From Clostridia bacterium (lineage in GTDB: Bacteria; Bacillota; DULZ01), in assembly GCA_012520135.1 (NCBI GenBank), contig JAAYOX010000072.1, positions 1 through 5,655 on the forward strand: a stretch of DNA of 5,655 nt. The letters run 5' to 3'. Below are positions 1-5,615 of this stretch, in pieces. Position 1 is the stretch's first letter. Every line of letters starts with the position of its first letter. The notes beneath the pieces were generated by a model. It was not told where the DNA came from. It ran no database searches and was given only the letters and a program-made list of their open reading frames with translations. A program made the translations under genes and the position numbers.

Positions 1-213
1 GATAAGCTGTTGCCTTGGTCATCTACTGTGCCTATTGTTTGCAGGGTTCATAACTAGATAACTATATCAATTTTCTAAGATAGTCCCCATCTGGTCAAGG
101 TGAGGATTATTTGACGCTTACTTTAACATGAAGGTAACCGGCGGGCTGGTCTTTGCCTATGGGTGGGTTCTGCTAATAAACGACAGGTTTAAAGCCGGTT
201 ATAAAGGATGACA
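1..213. other. Left-edge region with no recognisable gene
   Basis: All three plus-strand frames are closed early: frame 1 by TAG at 55-57 and frame 2 by TAA at 59-61 and TGA at 101-103. I found no convincing minus-strand frame. The only open stretch of note is a 27-codon ORF at 128-211 without a well-placed ribosome binding site. An 8-bp inverted repeat (TAACCGGC at 135-142, GCCGGTTA at 194-201) encloses about 50 nt. The first 57-61 bases could be the tail of a gene entering from the left, but the residues are not recognisable. Confidence 0.5.
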
Positions 214-242
214 AAGCCTGCTGAACATTGGTCAGCAGGCTT
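214..242 (-). terminator. Hairpin terminator of the NamZ-like gene
   Basis: An 11-bp perfect stem (214-224 with 232-242; arms AAGCCTGCTGA and TCAGCAGGCTT) encloses a 7-nt loop. It begins about 20 bp past the stop codon of the minus-strand gene. Read on the minus strand, the stem is followed by only a short T-run (TTTGTC), so termination may be moderate. The tail on the plus strand is no better, although the hairpin itself could work in both directions. Confidence 0.7.
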
Positions 243-263
243 AATTACGTTTAAAGGATTTAG

Positions 264-1832
264 TTACTGATAGATATTGACTAACTTCTCTTTTTGGTCC
301 CAGTCTACTATGGACCGGAGGAATTCTCCTACATAGCGGACAGGAACCAAGGTCCTGCCGTCTTTGATAACAGGGGTTGTATCCATGGATATTGCCTGCC
401 CGTTGACTACTGCCTCGTTGCTATTGATGGTCAGGAGCAGGATCTGTCCCCGTCCTACCATGGAAACTTGACGGGTTTGGGGCAGCCAGTTGACGGTGGC
501 TCCTAAAGCCTCAGCTATAGCCCGGAAGGGCACCAGAAGCCGATTGTTCTTGTCCAAATATGGAGGCACGTCGAAATTGACCTGCTCACCTTGGACGAAG
601 ATTTTCACTTCCCCTGTATTGCCGTTAGCCGGAGAGCCGGAGGGGTAAGGTCCGTACAGCAAGTATTTTTGCCGTTCTTGTTTAAATTGTTCCAGCTCTT
701 TGGCGTAGAGGGTTTCCATGGCTGCCGGATACAATTTCTGCTCCAACCCTTGTCCAATTTTGGCTGTGCCCATGATTTTATCAAACATGACGATGGTATT
801 GCCGCTTTTGGGTACTTGGAAATCGTTTAAGTGTTTAGCATAAGTCAAGGCATAAATGCCGGTTTTGGCCGGATTGAACTTGTGATAATCAGTAATGTCC
901 AGTCGTACTCCCCCTGCTTGCCCCTGGTATTCAGGGATAAACCGGACGCCGGGTAAGCCGGAGGCGTTCAGCAGATCCGCAAAACGCTGGGCGTCAATGC
1001 CCTTTCCTCCAATCCATTTAAACTTGTCTGCCTGGTAAATGCCGGTACCTTCGCCAAGGCCCGTCGCCATGTAACCGAAACAGGAAACCAGATCAGGAAT
1101 ATTGGGGGAAGTCTGCTGCCAGGGTAATCCCGTATCTTGAAAGATCATGTCCCTGGTCCAGCCTTCCATGGGGATCACCGTTAAGTCAGCTCCCAGTTTC
1201 CGGTTAAAGAAAAGGGCCAATTCACCGGCGGTCATCCCATGAGCCATTGGTAAATTGTCAATGCCTACGAAGCTGATATAAGGATCTTCCATCATAGGAC
1301 CGTCTACAATGAGGCCTCCCAGGGGGTTAGGACGATCCAAAACAATGACCGGCTTTTGGTAGCGGCTTCCCGCCTCAATGACGTAATTCATCGTTGACAT
1401 ATAGGTGTAGGTTCTGGCTCCGATGTCTTGAATATCATACAATAAGACATCGATATTTTTCACCATTGCTTCCGTAGGCTTTCTGGTAGCACCGTATAGA
1501 CTGTATACGGGTATTCCCAAAGTAGGGTGGGTATAAGATTCTACATAAGCACCTGCCGCGGCTTTGCCATCGATGCCGTGTTCCGGGGCATACAGAGCCG
1601 CCAGATCCAGGGAGGGATCTTCCGCTAAAATGTCAATTAAGCTGCGGCCCTGGCTGTCAATACCCGTTTGGTTAGTGACCAGGCCGATCTTTTTCCCTTC
1701 AATTAGGTGGCGGTATTGCTCCACTAATACTTCGTTACCTAATTTAACTTTCGGTGCCGCCGTAACTCCCCCAAAAGGCAGTACCGTTAAAGTTAAAAAA
1801 AATACAAGTAAATAAACGACCAGTTTTCGCAC
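264..1832 (-). CDS. namZ: Secreted NamZ-type (DUF1343) exo-beta-N-acetylmuramidase-like protein with C-terminal copper-amine-oxidase-N-type domain
   Basis: The 522-residue protein starts at GTG 1832, chosen because GAGAGGAG lies 7 nt upstream and a signal peptide follows at once (RK, hydrophobic core 4-20, likely cleavage in VTA-AP near residue 25). Residues about 30-395 are a DUF1343/NamZ domain: APEHG (82-86), DIQDIGAR (133-140), LDRPNP (165-170), HGMT (198-201) and EGTG (261-264). Characterised NamZ enzymes release terminal N-acetylmuramic acid from peptidoglycan fragments, so the inferred site of action is outside the membrane. A Gly/Ser/Pro/Asn linker (about 394-407) leads to a copper-amine-oxidase-N-type domain (about 408-522) with two related units, LLVPFRAIAEALGATVNW and TLVPVRYVGEFLRSIVDW. 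That domain is usually a structural or stalk module in Firmicutes surface proteins and does not imply copper chemistry. The segment after EGTG departs from the usual family pattern. No NagZ or MurNAc-uptake gene is adjacent. The family call is secure; exact substrate specificity is not. Confidence 0.9.
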   Translation of the reverse strand: MRKLVVYLLVFFLTLTVLPFGGVTAAPKVKLGNEVLVEQYRHLIEGKKIGLVTNQTGIDSQGRSLIDILAEDPSLDLAALYAPEHGIDGKAAAGAYVESYTHPTLGIPVYSLYGATRKPTEAMVKNIDVLLYDIQDIGARTYTYMSTMNYVIEAGSRYQKPVIVLDRPNPLGGLIVDGPMMEDPYISFVGIDNLPMAHGMTAGELALFFNRKLGADLTVIPMEGWTRDMIFQDTGLPWQQTSPNIPDLVSCFGYMATGLGEGTGIYQADKFKWIGGKGIDAQRFADLLNASGLPGVRFIPEYQGQAGGVRLDITDYHKFNPAKTGIYALTYAKHLNDFQVPKSGNTIVMFDKIMGTAKIGQGLEQKLYPAAMETLYAKELEQFKQERQKYLLYGPYPSGSPANGNTGEVKIFVQGEQVNFDVPPYLDKNNRLLVPFRAIAEALGATVNWLPQTRQVSMVGRGQILLLTINSNEAVVNGQAISMDTTPVIKDGRTLVPVRYVGEFLRSIVDWDQKEKLVNIYQ

Positions 1833-1839
1833 GAAAAAA

Positions 1840-1847
1840 CTCCTCTC
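1840..1847 (-). promoter_or_regulatory. Ribosome binding site that sets the NamZ-like start
   Basis: GAGAGGAG on the minus strand lies 7 nt before GTG 1832. It decides the start against the in-frame ATG at 2009, which would add 59 residues with no export signal character and bury the signal peptide. Confidence 0.8.
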
Positions 1848-1872
1848 TCTTACATAATGGATGGGCATAACG

Positions 1873-1901
1873 CATTTCGACAGCAAAAGTGTTAATCCTG
1901 C
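1873..1901 (-). promoter_or_regulatory. Candidate sigma-H-like promoter / Spo0A box upstream of the NamZ-like gene
   Basis: On the minus strand GCAGGATTA (1901-1893) matches the B. subtilis sigma-H -35 consensus RnAGGAwWW at every position. After 11 nt comes GTCGAAATG (1881-1873), close to the -10 consensus RnnGAATWW, with GAAA in place of GAAT and G at the last position. The same bases contain TGTCGAA (1882-1876), the core of a Spo0A box. Transcription would begin about 30 nt before the GTG start. No good sigma-A promoter is visible nearby. The call rests on motif matching only. Confidence 0.4.
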
Positions 1902-2020
1902 CCTGTTCCCCCGTTTATTCGACTTAAACCAATCCCAATTAGTTCCCACTGGCAGTGATTCCCAAGGATCTTCTTGGATAGGAGAACATCGCCGGGGAAC
2001 AATAGGCAATAATGAAATAT

Positions 2021-2028
2021 AAGGGAGG
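2021..2028 (+). promoter_or_regulatory. Ribosome binding site of the small heat shock gene
   Basis: AAGGGAGG lies 7 nt before ATG 2036 and 4 nt before ATG 2033. It falls inside the longer reading frame that starts at ATG 2012, which argues against that upstream start. The spacing favours 2036, with 2033 as the alternative. Confidence 0.75.
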
Positions 2029-2035
2029 AATTATG

Positions 2036-2464
2036 ATGGCGTTAATGCCTTACGGACCTTTTTTCGGCGATGGATTGAAAAAAGAGTTGGATCGATGGGT
2101 GGAGGAATGGCCTACTATTTTTAACCAGACCTTTCGCTCCCTGCGAGTGGATGTCTACGAAACCGGCGAAGAAGTAATCGTATCTTGTGATTTGCCCGGG
2201 TTGGAAAAGAAAGAAGATCTGAAAATCGATGTGGAAAGTCTCCAAGTGACCATTTCAGGGCAAATCCAGCGAAGCCAGGAAATCAAAAGGGAACAGTACC
2301 ACCGGCAGGAACGATATTTAGGGGAGTTTCACCGGAATATTCCATTGCCTGCTCCGGTAAAAAGTGAGGGAGTGCGGGCCTCATACCGGAATGGAATTTT
2401 GGAGATCAAGCTGCCCAAGGAGCATCCTGGGCATAGGCGTTCCATTGAAATTGATTTTGAATAA
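2036..2464 (+). CDS. Small heat shock protein, Hsp20/alpha-crystallin family
   Basis: The 142-residue protein is a typical small Hsp: an ATP-independent cytoplasmic holdase that forms oligomers and keeps unfolding proteins soluble. The N-terminal arm (1-36) is rich in Phe, Trp and Pro (PYGPFFGDGLKKELDRW). The alpha-crystallin domain spans about 37-128, with DVYETGEEVIVSCDLPG at its start, ERYLGEFHRNIPLP (92-105), and the family signature A-x-x-x-N-G-I-L (115-122) followed by EIKLPK. The tail has the I-x-I motif (I137-E-I139) that docks neighbouring subunits. ATG 2033 would add one Met and ATG 2012 eight residues; the Shine-Dalgarno spacing favours 2036. The gene diverges from the NamZ-like gene and ends in its own terminator, so it is probably monocistronic. 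I saw no CIRCE element or other heat-shock operator upstream. Confidence 0.93.
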   Translation: MALMPYGPFFGDGLKKELDRWVEEWPTIFNQTFRSLRVDVYETGEEVIVSCDLPGLEKKEDLKIDVESLQVTISGQIQRSQEIKREQYHRQERYLGEFHRNIPLPAPVKSEGVRASYRNGILEIKLPKEHPGHRRSIEIDFE

Positions 2465-2470
2465 CCAGCC

Positions 2471-2498
2471 AACCCGGTGTCATAACCGGGTTATTTTT
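2471..2498 (+). terminator. Rho-independent terminator of the small heat shock gene
   Basis: An 8-bp perfect stem (AACCCGGT 2471-2478, ACCGGGTT 2485-2492) with a 6-nt loop is followed by ATTTTT. It begins 6 bp past the TAA stop. Confidence 0.85.
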
Positions 2499-2536
2499 GT
2501 ATGAATTAAAAGGGAGCCGGTTTTAAAGGGAGATGA

Positions 2537-2564
2537 TTGACCTTTGTCGAATTGGTAGGCTAAT
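2537..2564 (+). promoter_or_regulatory. Candidate promoter of the DUF1624 gene, with a Spo0A-box core in the spacer
   Basis: TTGACC (2537-2542, 5 of 6 to the sigma-A -35) is followed after 16 nt by GCTAAT (2559-2564, 4 of 6 to the -10). Transcription would start about 20 nt before ATG 2591. The spacer contains TTTGTCGAA (2543-2551), an exact TGTCGAA Spo0A-box core. An alternative reading is a weak sigma-H promoter: AAAGGGAGA (2525-2533), 12 nt, then GTCGAATTG (2546-2554). Confidence 0.35.
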
Positions 2565-2590
2565 TAGATTGGCGGGGAAAGAGTGGTTAG

Positions 2591-3280
2591 ATGGCTGGGC
2601 AACGGTTTGCTGAATTGGATTTTATCAGGGGATTATGCCTGTTGGTAATGATTATTTGTCACCTGGCTTGGGATTTGCATAATTATTACGGTTATCCTGC
2701 CTACTACAATGACGGTTGGCTATACTGGTGTTTTATTGTAACGGCACCGATCTTTATGGTATTGGCAGGTATCAGTTCATTTTTTACCAGGAGTCACAAA
2801 AAAAGAGCTTTTCGGGTTTTGTTTTTTGCTATGGTTATTACCCTGTTTACTTTTTTTTACGACCGTAATCAGATGATTATGTTTGGCATCCTCCATTTTA
2901 TGGGGGTTAATATGCTGTTGTATCCTTACTACAGGAAACTCAATCCCTGGCTTTTGACGGGCATTGCCCTGGTAGTGATCGGCCTGGGTAGGTTTGTCGC
3001 CGGTATTGATATGCTTACGGATGTGCTGTTCCCCCTGGGTCTTAGAAGTGATTCTTACCGATCTTTTGATTATTTCCCCATGATCCCCTATGCGGGTTTT
3101 TTCATGATTGGTACAGTTTTGGGGCCTGTTCTTTATCCTAACCGGAAGTCCAGGCTTAATTTGAGGCTTCCTCCCAATCCCATTAGCTATATGGGACAGC
3201 ATTCTTTAACCGTCTATGTGCTTCATCAGCCCATTTTAGTTGTCCTGCTCTATCTGTTGCATATGCAAGGGTTTGTCTAA
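2591..3280 (+). CDS. DUF1624 / heparan-alpha-glucosaminide N-acetyltransferase catalytic-family membrane protein
   Basis: This 229-residue integral membrane protein has roughly seven hydrophobic segments (about 11-27, 45-65, 74-90, 95-113, 120-137, 163-181, 205-226). Family landmarks are LDFIRGLCLLVMIICHLAWD (9-28), FGILH (98-102), FPMIPYAGFFMIG (162-174) and SLTVYVLHQPIL (205-216) with its conserved His212. The human relative HGSNAT transfers acetyl groups from acetyl-CoA across the lysosomal membrane to glucosamine ends. Short bacterial members are mostly uncharacterised, so an envelope-glycan acyltransferase role is only inferred. The start is firm at its upper limit because TAG sits directly before ATG 2591 in frame. 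The ribosome binding site (GGGGAAAGAG region) is weak. The gene has terminators on neither immediate side except that of the preceding small Hsp gene, so it is likely transcribed from its own promoter. Confidence 0.85.
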   Translation: MAGQRFAELDFIRGLCLLVMIICHLAWDLHNYYGYPAYYNDGWLYWCFIVTAPIFMVLAGISSFFTRSHKKRAFRVLFFAMVITLFTFFYDRNQMIMFGILHFMGVNMLLYPYYRKLNPWLLTGIALVVIGLGRFVAGIDMLTDVLFPLGLRSDSYRSFDYFPMIPYAGFFMIGTVLGPVLYPNRKSRLNLRLPPNPISYMGQHSLTVYVLHQPILVVLLYLLHMQGFV

Positions 3281-3350
3281 AAGTGAATTATTAGGTGTGT
3301 TTTTTCAAAATTTAAGAATAAAAGCAGGATTAGAGTAATTTCTGCCGAAG

Positions 3351-3380
3351 AAGACATATTTAGATTGCAATTATCATAAT
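3351..3380 (+). promoter_or_regulatory. Possible promoter of the methylenetetrahydrofolate reductase gene
   Basis: AAGACA (3351-3356, 4 of 6) and CATAAT (3375-3380, 5 of 6) are 18 nt apart. An alternative pair is TTGCAA (3365-3370) with AATAAT (3386-3391), at a poor 15-nt spacing. The region is very AT-rich, so chance matches are likely. Either choice would overlap the palindrome at 3368-3382. Confidence 0.25.
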
Positions 3381-3382
3381 TG
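3368..3382. promoter_or_regulatory. 7-1-7 palindrome, candidate operator
   Basis: CAATTAT and ATAATTG are perfect inverted repeats around a single C. The 7-1-7 shape is like operators of the Fur/PerR/Zur family, although the sequence does not match their published consensus. A further ATAATT (3387-3392) lies 11 bp, one helical turn, after the ATAATT at 3376-3381. It sits about 50 bp upstream of the reductase start, where a promoter is expected. Confidence 0.35.
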
Positions 3383-3418
3383 TTTAATAATTCCAATCCA
3401 ACAGATTAGTTTGGGTGT

Positions 3419-3424
3419 AGGAGG
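3419..3424 (+). promoter_or_regulatory. Ribosome binding site of the reductase gene
   Basis: A perfect AGGAGG lies 7 nt before ATG 3432. It therefore selects 3432 over the in-frame TTG at 3411, which lies upstream of the site, and over ATG 3426, which is only 1 nt from it. Confidence 0.85.
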
Positions 3425-3431
3425 AATGGTT

Positions 3432-4997
3432 ATGGAAAATCGTTTTAAGAAATCCTTGCTGGACAAGTCTACCCTTTCCGTTACCTGGGAGCTTGTTCCC
3501 GGTAGAGGAGCCAGGGAGCCTCAGCAGGAGTTTGCTATTCAAGCGGCAGAACAGGCTGCTAAAGGGGGGAAAGTTCACGCACTTACTATCACTGACAACC
3601 CCGGCGGCAATCCGGCTATCTTGGTTGATTATTTGGGCATAGAAGTATTCGGGAAGGGCATTGAGCCTTTAGTTCACTTCACTTGTAAAGATAAGAACCG
3701 TAACCAGATGGAAAGCCAGCTTTATGCTTTGGACCGGGCCAATGTGCGCAACCTGCTGGTGATGACGGGAGACTATCCGACAACGGGCTTTAAAGGAAGA
3801 CCGAAACCGGTTTTTGATTTGGATCCGATTCATACGTTGGAATTGATCGAGGAAATGAACAAGGGATTGGAATATCCCGGTATGAAAGGAACCATCAAGC
3901 ACCAGCCCAGCGACTTTTTTGCCGGGGCTGCCGTATCTCCTTTCAAAGCAACTGAAGCTGAGCAAATGGTTCAGTATTATAAATTGAAGAAAAAATTGGA
4001 CGCCGGAGCCAAATTCATCATCACCCAGGTAGGTTATGATATCCGCAAGTATCACGAACTGCTGTTGATGATGAAAATGCTTGGCTATGAGGATATACCT
4101 GTAGTGGGTAATATCTATGTTCTGCCTTTTGGGGCGGCCAAAGTAATGAATGCCAACAGGATTCCGGGTTGTGTCGTCACTGACAAGCTGGTTGCCGATA
4201 TTGACAAGGAAAGAAGTGACGAAGATAAGGGAGTGGGCGCCAGACTCCTCAGAGCGGCTAAAATGTATGCCTGGATGAAGGGAATGGGCTTCGACGGTGT
4301 CCATATCGGAGGCCACAATGTTAAATACGAGCAAGTGGAATATATTATCGAAAAGGGCGAAGAATTGAGTGCCAACTGGCAGGATTTAATTCCTGAATTC
4401 CAATATCCTCAGCCCAACGGTTTTTATGTGTTTGAACAAGATGAGAAGACAGGCCTTAATAAGGAACAATTAACTAACCGCAAGAACCGGCCGCTGGATG
4501 CGGATACACCTTTTGTGTACAGCTTGTCCCGGTTTGTGCACAACATGATGTTCGAGCCCGGAAAGAATTTCTTTGGTATGATGCGAAATATTTCTGCTAA
4601 GATAGAAGGAACTCCCCGGGAAAAACGTTTCCACCGGTTCGAGCATATGAACAAGGTCAGGCTGTATGACTGCAAAGACTGCGGCGACTGTGCTTTAATG
4701 GACCTGGCTTATGTTTGCCCCATGTCCCAGTGTCCTAAGAATCAAAGGAACGGGGCTTGTGAGGGTAGCTATAACGGCTGGTGTGAAGTGTATCCTAACG
4801 AGCGGAAGTGCGTCTGGGTTCAGGCCTATGCCAGGTTGAAGAAATATGGCGAAGAGGAACAGCTTAATTCTTACCGGGTTGACCCATGCAATTGGGACCT
4901 TTACCAGACATCATCCTGGATCAACTTTTATTTAGGGAAAGATCATTCCGCTAAACGTTTAGGCATTAAAAACCCCAAAGCCAAAAAAGAAGACTAA
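3432..4997 (+). CDS. metF: Methylenetetrahydrofolate reductase, MetF barrel joined to a MetV-type (MTHFR_C) cysteine-rich domain
   Basis: The 521-residue cytoplasmic enzyme is predicted to reduce 5,10-methylene- to 5-methyl-tetrahydrofolate. Residues about 10-320 form the MetF flavin TIM barrel: TWELVPG with Glu20 (equivalent to the E. coli catalytic Glu28), HFTCKDKN (82-89), MTGDYP with Asp114 (equivalent to the flavin-contacting Asp120), LDAGAKFIITQ with Gln199, and VVGNIYVLPFG. The C-terminal third carries the MTHFR_C/MetV pattern with eight cysteines at 414, 417, 420, 429, 434, 443, 451 and 460 (CKDCGDC, CPMSQC, NGACEGS, WCEV, KCVW), suited to metal or iron-sulfur binding. In several acetogens MetF (about 300 residues) and MetV (about 200) are separate proteins; here one chain has their combined length. 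No other Wood-Ljungdahl gene is in the window and no SAM riboswitch or T-box is visible upstream, which fits C1 catabolism or acetogenesis better than methionine-regulated synthesis, though this is inference. Confidence 0.92.
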   Translation: MENRFKKSLLDKSTLSVTWELVPGRGAREPQQEFAIQAAEQAAKGGKVHALTITDNPGGNPAILVDYLGIEVFGKGIEPLVHFTCKDKNRNQMESQLYALDRANVRNLLVMTGDYPTTGFKGRPKPVFDLDPIHTLELIEEMNKGLEYPGMKGTIKHQPSDFFAGAAVSPFKATEAEQMVQYYKLKKKLDAGAKFIITQVGYDIRKYHELLLMMKMLGYEDIPVVGNIYVLPFGAAKVMNANRIPGCVVTDKLVADIDKERSDEDKGVGARLLRAAKMYAWMKGMGFDGVHIGGHNVKYEQVEYIIEKGEELSANWQDLIPEFQYPQPNGFYVFEQDEKTGLNKEQLTNRKNRPLDADTPFVYSLSRFVHNMMFEPGKNFFGMMRNISAKIEGTPREKRFHRFEHMNKVRLYDCKDCGDCALMDLAYVCPMSQCPKNQRNGACEGSYNGWCEVYPNERKCVWVQAYARLKKYGEEEQLNSYRVDPCNWDLYQTSSWINFYLGKDHSAKRLGIKNPKAKKED

Positions 4998-5004
4998 AAA
5001 TACG

Positions 5005-5043
5005 AAAGCCGATCTGATCCGAAAAATCAGGTCGGCTTTTTTT
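5005..5043 (+). terminator. Strong rho-independent terminator of the reductase gene
   Basis: A 13-bp stem (5006-5018 with 5026-5038, one G-U pair) plus one further A-T pair closes a 7-nt loop (5019-5025) and runs into T's to 5043. It begins 8 bp past the stop codon. Read on the minus strand the hairpin is followed by TTTCGTATTTTT, so it may also stop transcripts of the XRE-type gene that ends at 5121. Confidence 0.9.
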
Positions 5044-5120
5044 GAAAAAATTGTCTAATAGGCTTGTCCAATTTCCATTTATGGGGTAATATGTATAAGT
5101 GTGGTTATTAATGGATTTAA

Positions 5121-5438
5121 TTATTCTGTAGTCTTTGCAACATTGCCGGTTTCGATAGGAGCAACCTTATATCCCTCCTGGATTTCCTTGATAACCATCC
5201 GGATCAATTCTTGCAGTTTCTCTTGGGATGCCGGATCTTTCCATTCTCGCCCCAGTAAATAGTCTGTAGTAACGGAGAAGTAATCAGCAATTTTGATGAG
5301 AGTGCCTAAGTCCGGTTCTCTTTGCTCCAGTTCGTACATAGATAAAGCGGAGCGGCTGATGCCTATGATCTCAGCTAATTGTTCTTGTGTCAGCCCTTTT
5401 TGTATGCGCAAGTGTTTCAATCTTTTACCTAATTCCAT
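5121..5438 (-). CDS. XRE/Cro-CI family helix-turn-helix transcriptional regulator
   Basis: The 105-residue protein has an N-terminal HTH_3 (XRE/Cro-CI) DNA-binding domain over residues about 4-62. MELGKRLKHLRIQKGLTQEQ begins the fold; TQEQLAEIIG is the second helix and ISRSALSMYE the recognition helix (17-36). The typical ending EPDLGTLIKIADYFSVTTDYLLG follows. The remaining residues (66-105) start with a short amphipathic, possibly dimerising helix (ASQEKLQELIRMVIKEIQEG) and end in a polar tail, with no peptidase or ligand domain. This layout resembles small SinR-like or phage-type repressors. The start ATG has a modest purine-rich site (AAAGAGAG, 5447-5454) 8 nt upstream. The gene converges on the reductase gene and diverges from whatever begins at the right edge, so autoregulation or control of that divergent gene is plausible. 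The target is unknown. Confidence 0.9.
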   Translation of the reverse strand: MELGKRLKHLRIQKGLTQEQLAEIIGISRSALSMYELEQREPDLGTLIKIADYFSVTTDYLLGREWKDPASQEKLQELIRMVIKEIQEGYKVAPIETGNVAKTTE

Positions 5439-5535
5439 CTCTTACACTCTCTTTAGTCAAATATTCTATTTAAATAAGCATACCATAAAGACTAGTAAGA
5501 TTACGCCACGAATCAGAACTGAAAATACTTAATGC

Positions 5536-5564
5536 TTGCAATATTTGCCAATATATCTTATCAT
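5536..5564 (+). promoter_or_regulatory. Candidate plus-strand sigma-A promoter divergent from the XRE gene
   Basis: TTGCAA (5536-5541, 4 of 6) and TATCAT (5559-5564, 5 of 6) are separated by the ideal 17 nt. The -35 and spacer include a tandem near-repeat, TTGCAATAT (5536-5544) then TTGCCAATAT (5545-5554), that could be a regulator site. The promoter would serve a gene running off the right edge. Confidence 0.4.
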
Positions 5565-5615
5565 TAACATAAAAAAATCGCTACAAAATGTGGCAAAGGA
5601 AGGTCCTGTCTTGAG

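Noticed and set aside
1947..1977. Small inverted repeats (CACTG-G-CAGTG, CCAAG...CTTGG) upstream of the small heat shock gene, considered as a heat-shock operator
   Set aside because: The arms are only 5 bp, and they do not match CIRCE (TTAGCACTC-N9-GAGTGCTAA) or another operator I know.
1833..2009. N-terminal extension of the NamZ-like protein to ATG 2009
   Set aside because: The extra 59 residues look like translated intergenic DNA, would bury a clear signal peptide, and would run across the candidate promoter. The internal GTG has a well-placed GAGAGGAG.
2777..3202. Antisense reading frame opposite the DUF1624 gene
   Set aside because: It is a complement of a hydrophobic membrane-protein gene, with Lys/Asn/His-rich residues typical of such shadows and no supporting start signal.
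3281..3431. A riboswitch or T-box leader for the methylenetetrahydrofolate reductase gene
   Set aside because: No SAM-riboswitch core, T-box motif or terminator/antiterminator pair is visible in this AT-rich stretch. The T-run at about 3300 has no stem in front of it.
3669..4334. Long antisense reading frame opposite the reductase gene
   Set aside because: It is a shadow of a well-supported gene on the other strand: its translation resembles no family and it lacks a ribosome binding site.
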